From NCBI RefSeq assembly GCF_001544555.2, contig NZ_FCOK02000008.1:1-64000 (forward strand): a DNA stretch of 64,000 nt, read 5' to 3'. This DNA comes from Caballeronia udeis (lineage in GTDB: Bacteria; Pseudomonadota; Gammaproteobacteria; Burkholderiales; Burkholderiaceae). Below are positions 17,315-25,997 of this stretch, piece by piece (position 1 is the first letter of the stretch; each line of letters opens with the position of its first letter). The notes beneath the pieces were generated by a model. It searched no databases. It was not told the DNA's origin and saw nothing but the letters and a program-made list of their open reading frames with translations. The position numbers were made by a program, and so were the translations under genes.

Positions 17315-17698
17315 CAATGTCTCCTGCTGTAGAGCGTCCGTAGGGTCGGGCGTCGTTCTGGTTTGCTGTTGCCAAGGCGATGCTTCGGTGATTCGTGGCT
17401 ACCCGATAGTTCATGAGCATTGCTAACGGGCGCGATTGGTTGCGTTCAAAATGAAACCAGGCGGGCGAGGAAGTGATGTCCCGGCGGCGAACCGGAAGCC
17501 TGCGGTAGTTGGCGTTATCCGAAAACCCTTATTCCGGCGCCGGACAAGCTGGCACGATGCGTACGCTTACGATTTGGCTTCACAGTGACGCCGCATGCCG
17601 TAAAAGTGGCGAGCGTCAGGGTGTTTTCGATCACTCATGTTACGAACCGCCGCACCGCGCGTCCAAGACCGTGTTTTTATCCTTTTATAATAATTTTC
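17315..17698. other. Gene-free control region upstream of the LigJ/LigK-like operon
   Basis: This 384-bp gap lies between the MFS start and the stop of the LysR gene, both on the reverse strand. It is AT-richer near 17670-17700 (TTTTTATCCTTTTATAATAA). It should hold the operon promoter and a LysR box, but no site could be fixed with confidence. Confidence 0.4.
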
Positions 17699-18613
17699 CT
17701 ATAGTTCCGGCGTTTCTTGCGGCAAGTCTTTTGCTACGGGTGACAGACACGCAAGAAACGCGTGCAGATGAGGCGAACTGTCGTCAGTGCGAAAGCTCGC
17801 CGAAAGTGTCGTGGTCTGCGACGCCAGCGGTCCGCTCAAGCGCCGGTACACCACGTCGGAGCGCCCATGCCGCGCGACCGATTCACCAACGAATGTCACG
17901 CCCAGCCCGGCCGCGACCAGTGCGATAGCCGTCTGGATCTCGTAAGCCTGATGCGCGATGTGCGGCGTAATGCCGGCGTTGCGATAAAGCGATTCGACAA
18001 AGCGCGAGAACTGCGCATTCGGGTGCTTCGGGTAAAGCACGAGGGGCGTGTCGGCAAGCTGGGTGATGCGAATCTTCTTCTCGCCCGCGAGCCGGTGATC
18101 GGGCGGGAGCGCGACCATCAGGCGTTCGCGCAGCAGCGGCAACGTGGTACATCCGGTGATGGGCGGCACCTGCCGGCCAATGCCGATGTGAATGCGCGTG
18201 TCATGCAGCGCATCCGCTTGCTCTTCTGTGAGCATTTCGAAGAGCTTCAGCTCGACCTTCGGGTAATCCCGATGAAACGACTTCAGCGCGGGCGGCAACA
18301 CGCTGTACATCGCGGAGCGGGTGAAGCCGATACCCAGCCAGCCACGCATGCCAAGGCCGATCTCGCGAGTACCGAGCGCGGCCTGATCGAAGGAAGCGAG
18401 GATCTGGCGGGCTTCAATACACAGATAGCTGCCGGCCTCCGTGAGTCGCAGCGGCCGGCTGCCCCTGTCTACCAACTGCGTGCCCATGCGTGTTTCGAGC
18501 GCGCGGATTTGCTGGCTCAGCGCTGGCTGCGCGACGTGCAGTCGATCCGCCGCACGGCTGAAGTTGAGCTCTTCCGCAAGGACGACGAAGGCCTGCAGGT
18601 GTCGGAGGTTCAT
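17699..18613 (-). CDS. LysR-family transcriptional regulator
   Basis: Regulator of 304 residues, the normal LTTR length. The N-terminal HTH is FSRAADRLHVAQPALSQQIR (about 19-38). The effector domain follows from about residue 90, with LGIGFTRSAMYSVLPPAL and GLGVTFVGESVARHG. This pattern is close to the CatR/BenM/TfdR type regulators of aromatic catabolism. It is upstream of and codirectional with the MFS-LigJ-LigK operon, which is its likely target, responding to a pathway intermediate. Confidence 0.88.
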   Translation of the reverse strand: MNLRHLQAFVVLAEELNFSRAADRLHVAQPALSQQIRALETRMGTQLVDRGSRPLRLTEAGSYLCIEARQILASFDQAALGTREIGLGMRGWLGIGFTRSAMYSVLPPALKSFHRDYPKVELKLFEMLTEEQADALHDTRIHIGIGRQVPPITGCTTLPLLRERLMVALPPDHRLAGEKKIRITQLADTPLVLYPKHPNAQFSRFVESLYRNAGITPHIAHQAYEIQTAIALVAAGLGVTFVGESVARHGRSDVVYRRLSGPLASQTTTLSASFRTDDSSPHLHAFLACLSPVAKDLPQETPEL

Positions 18614-18719
18614 TGTTGTGTGATTGAAAGAGCGCTAACGGCGAACGCCATGCGTGATGAAAGCAGTATCGGGCGAGACGCTTGAGCATGAGGACCCTGG
18701 CTTCAAAAAAACCACCGCC

Positions 18720-19493
18720 CTAAACCACATTCAGCATGGCCAATGCGGTTTCCTGCAAGTGATGTACTACCCGGTTAATAGCGGCTTCGGTGGTCTCCCT
18801 GCCCATCGGCATGTTCGTGCTCAGCGCAGCGACAACCTCGCCATGCCGGTCCTTTACCGGCACGGCAATACCCCGCACGCCCACTTGCAATTGCTGTTCG
18901 ATGACCGCAAAACCATCGGCCCGGGCTTGCCGGATTTTCTCCCAGAGACGCACCTTGTTCGTCAGGGTATGAGGCGTAAATGGCGTCAGCACGGTCGTGT
19001 TCAACCACTCATGAACCGCTTCTTCGTCGGGCTTGTACGCCAGCAGTACAACGCCTGGCGAGGTCAGCGGCGCCGGCACCCGGGCGCCCAGCACGAAGCC
19101 CGTGGTCATGACCCGCGAGGTCCCGTTGCGGGCAATGAAAACCAGTTCCCATTTGTCGAGCACGCTGATGTACACCGACTCGTTGAGTGTCGCACTCAGT
19201 TGCTGCAGGTACGGCTGGACCAGTTTCGGCAATCGTGCGGAATCGAAATATGACCAGCCAACGCGCAGCACGCGCGGTGTCAGTCCGAACAGCTTGCCAT
19301 CGCTTTCCACGTAACCAAGGCTCTCCAGCGTCAGCAAATGCCGGCGTGCCGCGGTCCGGGTCATGCCCGTGCGGGTCGCTGCTTGCGTGGGGGTCATGCG
19401 GGCGTGCTCGCTGTCGAATGCCTCAAGCACCGCGAGCCCTTTCTCAAGTCCCGCAATCCAGTCGCGCTTGTCCAATGGCGGTCGTTTGGTCAT
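18720..19493 (-). CDS. IclR-family regulator, PcaR/PobR-like
   Basis: Regulator of 257 residues (ATG 19493; a TTG at 19499 is just upstream). The N-terminal winged helix contains MTPTQAATRTGMTRTAARRH (about 33-52). The IclR effector domain shows YISVLDKWELVFIAR, SPGVVLLAYKPDEE and GVRGIAVPVKDRHGEVVAA. The opening KRDWIAGLEKGLAVLEAFD is typical of the PcaR/PcaU branch, which senses beta-ketoadipate or protocatechuate. It is divergent from the shikimate-type transporter operon and probably controls it through the palindromic sites near 19536 and 19803-19841. Confidence 0.87.
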   Translation of the reverse strand: MTKRPPLDKRDWIAGLEKGLAVLEAFDSEHARMTPTQAATRTGMTRTAARRHLLTLESLGYVESDGKLFGLTPRVLRVGWSYFDSARLPKLVQPYLQQLSATLNESVYISVLDKWELVFIARNGTSRVMTTGFVLGARVPAPLTSPGVVLLAYKPDEEAVHEWLNTTVLTPFTPHTLTNKVRLWEKIRQARADGFAVIEQQLQVGVRGIAVPVKDRHGEVVAALSTNMPMGRETTEAAINRVVHHLQETALAMLNVV

Positions 19494-19535
19494 AAGCAAT
19501 AACCCTCATTCCGGACGATCAGTGGTGGCGTATGA

Positions 19536-19546
19536 GCGATTATCGC
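19536..19546. promoter_or_regulatory. Candidate IclR operator next to the regulator start
   Basis: GCGATTATCGC is a perfect palindrome around a central T, followed by GCAC. It lies about 43 bp before the IclR start and shares the CGATAATCG-type core with the sites at 19803-19841, so it may serve autoregulation. Confidence 0.4.
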
Positions 19547-19629
19547 GCACATCCCGGAAACATGGCTTCGTGTTGGCGAGGGCAATCCTTATCCTTGTTT
19601 CAGTGGATCAAGGAACGAACGGGGACATC

Positions 19630-19788
19630 ATGAAAACGCCGCTTTATCTCGCGTTCTTCGGTTACCCGGAGCTCGCCCGCTCCGTGCGTTCGGACGATGG
19701 CTATCTGCTGGACCTGATCACGCCGGATGCGCTGCGTCGCCGTTCGAACGCATCGGCACGTCCGCAAACCACGGACATTCCGGCTTAG
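19630..19788 (+). CDS. Small hypothetical protein
   Basis: Frame of 52 codons with strong GC third-position bias typical of real genes here (runs such as CTG GAC CTG ATC ACG CCG). It starts at ATG 19630 after a GGGGAC sequence. The product (MKTPLYLAFFGYPELARSVR...) has no recognisable domain, signal peptide or membrane segment. It lies between the divergent IclR and transporter genes, just before the putative operators. It may be a short protein of the operon or the remnant of a longer gene. Confidence 0.4.
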   Translation: MKTPLYLAFFGYPELARSVRSDDGYLLDLITPDALRRRSNASARPQTTDIPA

Positions 19789-19799
19789 TGCTAACCCCG

Positions 19800-19842
19800 A
19801 AAACGATCGTTAATCGCACATAAGCGGTCGATAATCGTTTTC
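19800..19842. promoter_or_regulatory. Paired PcaR-type operator candidates
   Basis: Two similar 12-mers are arranged head to tail: CGATCGTTAATCGCACA at 19804-19820 and CGGTCGATAATCGT at 19825-19838, bounded by AAAACGAT (19800-19807) and ATCGTTTT (19834-19841). As I recall it, the PcaR box of Pseudomonas putida is GTTCGATAATCGCAC, which each copy resembles closely. They lie about 130 bp ahead of the transporter start and 300 bp from the divergent IclR gene. Confidence 0.5.
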
Positions 19843-19969
19843 ATTTTCGCGGCAAGCATTGATCGGCTGAAGCCGCAGCCCTATGCTCCACTCACCTCGG
19901 CGCACCACGCGCTTTTACCTGCCGGACACGTCCTGCAGCCCAACATCAATACACAACAGAGACAAGGTA

Positions 19970-21277
19970 ATGACTATCGCTATCCAGCCGTCAGACGTCG
20001 CTGCAGTCGACCGGGACAAGAGCCGGGCACGCAAGGCGGCGCTTGGCAGTTTTGTCGGCGCAGTGGTCGACTGGTACGACTTCCTGCTGTACGGCATTAT
20101 TGCCGCGATCGTTTTCAACACGGAGTTCTTCCCGAAAGTCAGTCCTGCCATGGGCACGCTTGCAGCGTTCGGGACCTTCGGCGTGGGCTTCCTGTTTCGA
20201 CCGCTGGGTGGTTTCGTATTCGGCCACTATGGCGACCGGCTGGGCCGCAAGCGCATGCTTGTGCTGACCGTGATGATGATGGGTCTCTCGACCGCGCTGA
20301 TCGGTTTGTTGCCTGCGTTTGCATCCATTGGCTGGTGGGCGCCGGTCCTGCTCGTGACCTTGCGTGCCATCCAGGGTTTCGCGGTTGGCGGCGAGTGGGG
20401 CGGTGCGGCGCTGATGGCGGTGGAAAGCGCGCCAGGCAAAAAGAAGGCGTTCTACAGCAGCGGCGTGCAGGTCGGTTACGGCGTGGGACTGGTGCTCGCC
20501 ACCGGCATTGTCTCGATCCTCAGCCAGACCATGGACGACGCGACCTTCAGGACCTGGGGCTGGCGTATCCCGTTCGTGTTCAGCGTCGTGCTGGTCCTGA
20601 TCGGACTGTGGGTGCGATCGAGCATGGAGGAGTCGCAGGAGTTCGTCAAGAAGGTGATCGAGAAGGGTCCGCGCACCGGGCGTCTCCCGATCCTGGAAGC
20701 GTTGCGCCAGCATCCGAAAGCATTCTTGCTGATCATCGCGCTGCGTCTCGCCGAGCTCTTCACGATGTACATCGTCACGGCATTTGCTCTCAGCTATTCA
20801 ACGACGAACCTCGGCATGCCGCGCCAGTTCTTCCTGAACATCGGCTTGCTCGTGGGGGCGGTCAGCATTGTGACCATCCCGTGTTTCGCCATGCTCGCCG
20901 ACCGTTTCGGCCGCCGCCGCATCTACATGACCGGCGCGGTCGTCGGCATGCTCAGCGCCATTCCGTTCTTCCTCGCACTCGACGCCCGCTCGACTGTCTG
21001 GATCGTGATCTTCTCGGTGATGCTGGCGAACATTGCGCACGACATGGTGGTCAGCGTCCAGCAGCCGATGTTCACCGAACTGTTCGGCACCGAGTACAGA
21101 TACAGCGGTGCCGGCGTGGGGTATCAGGTGGCGAGCGTGGTCGGCGGCGGTTTTACGCCGTTCATCGCCGTGGCGCTGGTGAGCTTCGCGGGTGGTTCAT
21201 GGCATCCGGTTGCAGCTTACCTTGCCATCGGCTGCCTGATTTCCGTGCTCGTTGCCGGCGGCATGAAACGGACGTGA
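19970..21277 (+). CDS. MHS-family MFS transporter, shikimate/alpha-ketoglutarate type
   Basis: Metabolite:proton symporter of 435 residues. The start at 19970 follows GACAAGG; the longer frame from 19883 lacks a site. Motifs are VVDWYDFLLYGIIAA (helix 1), RPLGGFVFGHYGDRLGRKRML (helix 2-3 loop) and GFAVGGEWGGAALMAVE, all standard for ShiA/KgtP/ProP-like MHS carriers. It heads the operon BKACE-QuiC-HPPD-like, so shikimate, quinate or dehydroshikimate is the probable substrate. Confidence 0.88.
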   Translation: MTIAIQPSDVAAVDRDKSRARKAALGSFVGAVVDWYDFLLYGIIAAIVFNTEFFPKVSPAMGTLAAFGTFGVGFLFRPLGGFVFGHYGDRLGRKRMLVLTVMMMGLSTALIGLLPAFASIGWWAPVLLVTLRAIQGFAVGGEWGGAALMAVESAPGKKKAFYSSGVQVGYGVGLVLATGIVSILSQTMDDATFRTWGWRIPFVFSVVLVLIGLWVRSSMEESQEFVKKVIEKGPRTGRLPILEALRQHPKAFLLIIALRLAELFTMYIVTAFALSYSTTNLGMPRQFFLNIGLLVGAVSIVTIPCFAMLADRFGRRRIYMTGAVVGMLSAIPFFLALDARSTVWIVIFSVMLANIAHDMVVSVQQPMFTELFGTEYRYSGAGVGYQVASVVGGGFTPFIAVALVSFAGGSWHPVAAYLAIGCLISVLVAGGMKRT

Positions 21278-21335
21278 GCGCAGGACCGCTCGGTTAGCGG
21301 CATGCACGCATACCTCATTCAATGGAACGTAAATC

Positions 21336-22166
21336 ATGACTGATCCCTGCATCATCTCGGTTGCAATCACGGGCTCCGTGCCGCGCAAGAAGGACAATCC
21401 GGCGGTGCCCATCTCGATCAGCGAGCAGGTGGAAAGCACCCATGCCGCCTACGAAGCGGGTGCATCGCTCGTGCACTTGCATGTGCGCGACGAGCAGGAA
21501 AATTCCAGCTCGGACCGTGCGCGTTTCGAGGCGCTTCAGGACGGCATCCGGCAACATTGCCCGGACATCATCATCCAGTTCTCGACGGGTGGCCGCGGAC
21601 GCTCTTTCGAGCAACGCGGTGCGATGCTCGATCTGCGCCCGGACATGGCTTCGCTCGCCACCGGGTCGGTCAACTTCCCGACCACGGTCTACGAAAATCC
21701 ACCCGACTTCGTGCGCTCGCTCGCGAAGTCGATGCTCGATTACGGCGTCAAACCCGAGATAGAAATCTTCGATCTGGCCATGCTCTACAGCACCGTCGAT
21801 CTGGTCGGGCAGGGGCTGCTGGCGTCACCGGTCCATGTCCAGTTCGTGATGGGTGTGAAGAACGCATTGCCTGCCAAGCGCGAAATCCTCGAGTTTGAAG
21901 TCGAGCGGCTGCGCGCCGAGCTGCCCGATGCAACCTGGACGGCGGCGGGCATCGGCCGGCATCAGCTTGAGGTGAACCACTGGACGCTTGAGTTGGGCGG
22001 CCATTGCCGTACGGGTCTTGAAGACAACATTCGCTGGGACAAGGACACGCTTGCCACGAGCAACGCGCAACTGGTGAGCCGCGTGGCCGCGCTGTGCGGT
22101 GAATACGGACGTCCGGTTGCAACCGCGGCGCAAGCGCGGAAACTGCTGCACTTGCCGGCGCTTTAG
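21336..22166 (+). CDS. Beta-keto acid cleavage enzyme (BKACE, DUF849 family)
   Basis: Zinc-dependent TIM-barrel enzyme of 276 residues related to 3-keto-5-aminohexanoate cleavage enzyme, which transfers acetyl from a beta-keto acid to CoA in a swap reaction. The metal-binding HLHVRDE motif has His47 and His49; STGGRG, GSVNFP and GGHCRTGLEDN are further family segments. It is 58 bp after the transporter and 85 bp before quiC. Its substrate is unknown. In this setting a beta-keto acid from the quinate or beta-ketoadipate route is plausible. Confidence 0.85.
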   Translation: MTDPCIISVAITGSVPRKKDNPAVPISISEQVESTHAAYEAGASLVHLHVRDEQENSSSDRARFEALQDGIRQHCPDIIIQFSTGGRGRSFEQRGAMLDLRPDMASLATGSVNFPTTVYENPPDFVRSLAKSMLDYGVKPEIEIFDLAMLYSTVDLVGQGLLASPVHVQFVMGVKNALPAKREILEFEVERLRAELPDATWTAAGIGRHQLEVNHWTLELGGHCRTGLEDNIRWDKDTLATSNAQLVSRVAALCGEYGRPVATAAQARKLLHLPAL

Positions 22167-22251
22167 TCTTTCGCCGGCTACCGATATAGCTACAGGAATA
22201 CGGCGGTGCCCGCATACCGGCGGCGTGCCGCCTGTTGAAAGAGAACTTACG

Positions 22252-24138
22252 ATGCTACGTTCAATTGCCACCGTCTCGGTCAGCGGCACGCTGGTCGAGA
22301 AGCTCAAGGCGATCAGCCGCGCCGGATTCGACGGCGTCGAGATTTTCGAAAACGACTTGCTCTACTTCGATGGTTCACCTGCCGAGGTCAGGCGCATCTG
22401 TGCCGACCTCGGCTTGGCGGTCATGCTGTTCCAGCCCTTCCGCGACTTCGAGGGGGTATCGGCAGAACGCCTCGCGCGCAACCTCGAACGCGCGCGGCGC
22501 AAGTTCGAATTGATGCATGAGCTCGGCACGGACCGCGTGCTGGTGTGCAGCAACGCGTCGGCCGATGCCATCGGCGGCGATGCATTGATCGTCGATCAGC
22601 TCGGCCAGTTCGCCGAACTCGCCCGCTCGGAAGGCGTGATGGCGGGATACGAAGCGCTCGCGTGGGGGCGGCACGTCAACTCGTACAAACATGCGTGGCG
22701 GCTGGTCGACACCCTCGATCATCCGAACCTCGGCTTGATCCTCGACAGCTTCCATACGCTTTCCATCGGCGATTCAGTCGATGAGATTGCCCGCATTCCA
22801 GCAGAGCGGATCGCGTTCGTGCAGATCGCGGACGCGCCGAAGATGGCCATGGATGTGCTTGAATGGAGCCGGCATTACCGTTGTTTCCCGGGGCAAGGCG
22901 ATCTCGACGTGGCCGGTTTTACGCGTCAGGTGCTGGCATCGGGATACGCGGGGCCGCTGTCACTGGAGATATTCAACGACGGTTTTCGCGCGGCGCCGAA
23001 CGCGGCGACGGCGGTCGACGGTTATCGCTCGCTGCTGTTCCTGGAGGCGCAGTGTGCGGGCGCTTTAACGGCGAGCTCGCATGAGACCTTGTTCCATCCG
23101 CCCGCCGCGCCTGCGCACACCGGCTTCCAGTTCCTCGAATTCGCCGTTGATCCGGCGGGTGGTTCCACGCTCGCCCAATGGCTCGAACGACTGGGCTTTC
23201 GCGCGGCCGGCCGGCATCGTTCGAAGAATGTCACGCTGTACGCCCAGGGCGACGCGTGCATTCTGCTGAACGGCGAGACCGATTCGTTCGCGAGCGCGTT
23301 TCATCAGGCGCACGGCTTGTCGGTCTGCGCGTCGGCGTATCGCGTGGATAACGCCGCGCAAGCCTTCGAGCGGGCAGCCGCGTTCGGCTATGCGCCTTTC
23401 TCGGGCAAGGTCGGCCCCAACGAGCGTGTGGTGCCGGGCGTGCAGGCGCCGGACAACAGCTTGCAGTACTTCGTCGACGAAGCGCCGGGCGAGCCCACGC
23501 TCTATGAAACCGATTTCAACCTGACCGATACAGCCAAACAGACGCGAGCCGATACCCTGCGCTGTATCGACCATGTGTGCCTGAACCTGCCCGCCGACAC
23601 GCTGGATACATGGGTCCTTTTTTTCGAGGCGACGTTCGGTTTCGATGCCGAGCCCTCGGTGCTGTTACCGGACCCCTACGGGCTTGTCAGGAGCCGCGCG
23701 GTGCGCAGCCGCGACGGTTCCGTGCGGATCGTGCTCAACGCGTCGGCGGACCGGCATACGGCGGTAGTGGAGTCGTTGTCGACCTACCGCGGTTCCGGGC
23801 TGAATCACGTTGCGTTCGCGACCGACGACATCTTCGCGGCCGTCGCGGAACTGCGCGAGCGGGGCGTGCCGCTCCTCCACATTCCGGGCAACTACTACGA
23901 CGATCTCGAGGCGCGCTACGATCTCGACCCGGTCAGGCTCGCACTCATGCGGGAGGGCGGCATCCTGTATGACCGCGACAGCGCGGGCGGAGAATTTTTC
24001 CAGGTCTATACCGAGCAGTTCGCCGAGCGGTTTTTCCTGGAGGTCGTGCAACGCAAGGGCGGCTACGACGGTTATGGCGCGGTGAACGCGCCGGTCCGGC
24101 TCGCGGCCCATGCCCAGCGACGCCATCAGGAGCATTGA
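22252..24138 (+). CDS. quiC: 3-dehydroshikimate dehydratase, two-domain (QuiC type)
   Basis: Converts 3-dehydroshikimate to protocatechuate. The start at 22252 follows AAAGAGA; the frame is open further up but has no site. The 628-residue protein has an N-terminal TIM-barrel dehydratase (about 1-265) and a C-terminal VOC/HPPD-like domain (about 285-610), the arrangement of bacterial QuiC1. The metal residues of the first domain are in place: Glu134 (GYEALAWGRH), Asp165 (ILDSFH), Gln191 (FVQIADAP) and Glu239 (SLEIFNDGF). The second domain keeps an HPPD-style His-His-Glu set (IDHVCLN, LNHVAFA, FFLEVVQRK). With the transporter, AroE-like and AroQ genes nearby it completes a quinate/shikimate to protocatechuate route. 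Confidence 0.9.
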   Translation: MLRSIATVSVSGTLVEKLKAISRAGFDGVEIFENDLLYFDGSPAEVRRICADLGLAVMLFQPFRDFEGVSAERLARNLERARRKFELMHELGTDRVLVCSNASADAIGGDALIVDQLGQFAELARSEGVMAGYEALAWGRHVNSYKHAWRLVDTLDHPNLGLILDSFHTLSIGDSVDEIARIPAERIAFVQIADAPKMAMDVLEWSRHYRCFPGQGDLDVAGFTRQVLASGYAGPLSLEIFNDGFRAAPNAATAVDGYRSLLFLEAQCAGALTASSHETLFHPPAAPAHTGFQFLEFAVDPAGGSTLAQWLERLGFRAAGRHRSKNVTLYAQGDACILLNGETDSFASAFHQAHGLSVCASAYRVDNAAQAFERAAAFGYAPFSGKVGPNERVVPGVQAPDNSLQYFVDEAPGEPTLYETDFNLTDTAKQTRADTLRCIDHVCLNLPADTLDTWVLFFEATFGFDAEPSVLLPDPYGLVRSRAVRSRDGSVRIVLNASADRHTAVVESLSTYRGSGLNHVAFATDDIFAAVAELRERGVPLLHIPGNYYDDLEARYDLDPVRLALMREGGILYDRDSAGGEFFQVYTEQFAERFFLEVVQRKGGYDGYGAVNAPVRLAAHAQRRHQEH

Positions 24139-24337
24139 GGGAGACGGTGGTCTGCCGTTGCTTAAGCCCCGGACAGCGCCCGCCGGCATGAGAGGATGCC
24201 GGACAGTTTGACGCTTTGATGCCGGAGACGATAATCTGTCTCGGCGTCATCGCGGATGCACGGTCAAGCGGGCTGCGGCGGCTGGCGCACGGGTGTGCAG
24301 ACGGAGACGGACCGGACTTTCTCAGAGGTGATTTTCG

Positions 24338-25456
24338 ATGACCAACGATGCTTCCCTGCCTGGCGCTGCCTCGGCGCAACCCCTGCAGGACAGCGACAAT
24401 CCGCTGGGCGTCGCCGGGCTTGAATTCGTGGAATTTTCGAGCCCGGACCCGGCGCGGTTGCGGACGCTTTTCGAGCAACTTGGCTTTACGCAAGTGGCGC
24501 GCCATGTCAGCAAGGACGTCACGCTGTTTCGCCAGGGCAGCATGAATTTCCTCATCAATGCCGACGACGATTCGTTTGCGGCGCGGTTCGCGGTCAATCA
24601 TGGCGTGGGCATCTGCGCGATCGGGCTAAGAGTGTTCGACGCAGCGACCTCGCACGAGCGTGCCGTCGAATTCGGGGCGTGGGATTTCGAAGGTGAGCGT
24701 ATCGGGCCGAACGAATTGCTGATACCCGCGATCCAGGGGATCGGCGACTCGCATATCTATTTTGTGGACCATTGGGAAGGCAGGCAGGAGCCGAGTGAAA
24801 AGGCGCGGTCGATCTACGATATCGATTTCGCGTGGTTTGACCCGCAGGAAACGCATGCGGCGCTGCATTCCAACGACGCGGGTTTAAGCAAGGTCGACCA
24901 TTTAACGCAGACGGTTGGCGCGGGGCGGCTGGCGGACTGGCTCGAGTTTTACCTGCAGGTTCTTCATTTCAAGGAGATCCATGCGGTGCATCCGGACTGG
25001 AAGGTGGCGCAGGATCTGCCGGTCATTGTGTCGCCTTGCCAGACGTTGAGCATTCCCGTTTATGAGGAAGGGACTTACCGCACGAGTTTGATGCAGGACT
25101 ATCTGCCCGATCACACGGGCGAGGGCGTCCAGCATATTGCGCTGGAGGCGAAGGATATCTTTGCGTCGGTGGATATCCTGCGGTCGCGGGGGATTCGTTT
25201 CGTGCAGCCCCCTGCAAGGTATTACGAGCAACTCGATGAACGTCTTCCCGGGCATGGGCTGGACGTTGACGCGTTGCGTTCGAGGGGCATTCTGGTAGAT
25301 GGGACGATTGCCGCAGACGGAACCGCGCGGCTCTTCCTGCAGACCTTTGTTCAGCGCGATAGTGGCGACATGTTTTTCGAAATTGTCGAGAGGCGTGGCC
25401 ACCACGGGTTTGGGGAAGGGAACTTGATTGCTCTCGGCAAGGCGCGTGAGGCTTAG
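24338..25456 (+). CDS. 4-hydroxyphenylpyruvate dioxygenase-like Fe(II) oxygenase
   Basis: VOC-fold dioxygenase of 372 residues preceded by GAGGTGAT. The HPPD metal triad is intact: His188 (KVDHLTQ), His266 (GEGVQHIAL) and Glu348 (MFFEIVERRG). However, the segment that in true HPPD reads P-x-N-E and then a conserved Gln is PVYEEGTYRTSLMQDYL (240-256) here, so the Asn and Gln that line the substrate pocket are replaced. The N-terminal domain is also similar to the second domain of the QuiC just upstream (SKDVTLF versus SKNVTLY, with DSFAARF versus DSFASAF). It may therefore act on a compound other than 4-hydroxyphenylpyruvate. It ends the operon with a 199-bp gap after quiC. Confidence 0.82.
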   Translation: MTNDASLPGAASAQPLQDSDNPLGVAGLEFVEFSSPDPARLRTLFEQLGFTQVARHVSKDVTLFRQGSMNFLINADDDSFAARFAVNHGVGICAIGLRVFDAATSHERAVEFGAWDFEGERIGPNELLIPAIQGIGDSHIYFVDHWEGRQEPSEKARSIYDIDFAWFDPQETHAALHSNDAGLSKVDHLTQTVGAGRLADWLEFYLQVLHFKEIHAVHPDWKVAQDLPVIVSPCQTLSIPVYEEGTYRTSLMQDYLPDHTGEGVQHIALEAKDIFASVDILRSRGIRFVQPPARYYEQLDERLPGHGLDVDALRSRGILVDGTIAADGTARLFLQTFVQRDSGDMFFEIVERRGHHGFGEGNLIALGKAREA

Positions 25457-25470
25457 GGACAGGCTTTCGT

Positions 25471-25665
25471 TCACGAACGAAATTTCCCTCTCGTTGCCCT
25501 GATCAACTCAAGCACCGCGTGCAATATCGGCGAACTATCTTCCCGCCGATACAAACAGCTCAGTTTCAATATTGCGTAGCTGCTTCGACTCGAGCGGTCG
25601 ATAAACCACCCCAGGCAAAACCGTTGACCTGGACGAGCGTTTGCGCAGGACTTTGGCGGCGGCAA
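25471..25665 (-). pseudogene. LysR-type regulator, frameshifted C-terminal remnant
   Basis: The reverse strand carries two overlapping pieces in different frames. One frame gives LPGVVYRPLES (about 25585-25625), the usual GVVxRPL element of LysR effector domains. The next frame gives LSCLYRREDSSPILHAVLEL and ends at the TGA 25471-25473, matching the usual LysR end (a basic WRRDD-x-SP-x-L pattern). A frame shift near 25590 separates them. No HTH region or start is recognisable further upstream (25665-25830 has an open frame without LysR features). It looks like a decayed regulator of the adjacent catabolic operon or porin. Confidence 0.55.
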
Positions 25666-25727
25666 GACAGGCCGTTCAAGGCTAAGGCAAAAGGCGGTTC
25701 CCGCCCTAGTGCAAACCCCAATAATGC

Positions 25728-25763
25728 GCGATTAGCGAACGCCTGCGTCCGATAATCGATTTC
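25728..25763. promoter_or_regulatory. Candidate IclR/PcaR-type operator pair
   Basis: GTCCGATAATCGATTTC at 25747-25763 and GCGATTAGCG at 25728-25737 resemble the two elements before the shikimate-type transporter (GGTCGATAATCGTTTTC and CGTTAATCGC). They lie about 235-270 bp before the porin start, so the porin-MFS-aroE-aroQ block may be under the same IclR regulator. Confidence 0.35.
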
Positions 25764-25997
25764 TTTCAAGCGCAAGACATTGCCCCGGATCACACATGAC
25801 TTTATTGTGTCCATGTGCTGATCCAACACCTCAAGCGCGGCGGATTCAGCCAGTACCGCGCCTCATTTGTTGCTGAACACATTCCTTTTGAACCAGAACT
25901 TTCCAACCGTCATGACCGAGTAGCGGAATAGGTTAGGAAAGCTGAATAATGCCTGCAGCATTGATCCCAACCAAGAGAATTGAAGGAGGAGACGTAG

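Noticed and set aside
17550..17566. TGGCACGATGCGTACG resembling a sigma-54 promoter
   Set aside because: The -24 half TGGCAC fits but the -12 half lacks TTGC at the right spacing.
25566..25829. Open frame on the reverse strand upstream of the LysR remnant as a gene
   Set aside because: No family motif and no start signal; part of the decayed region.
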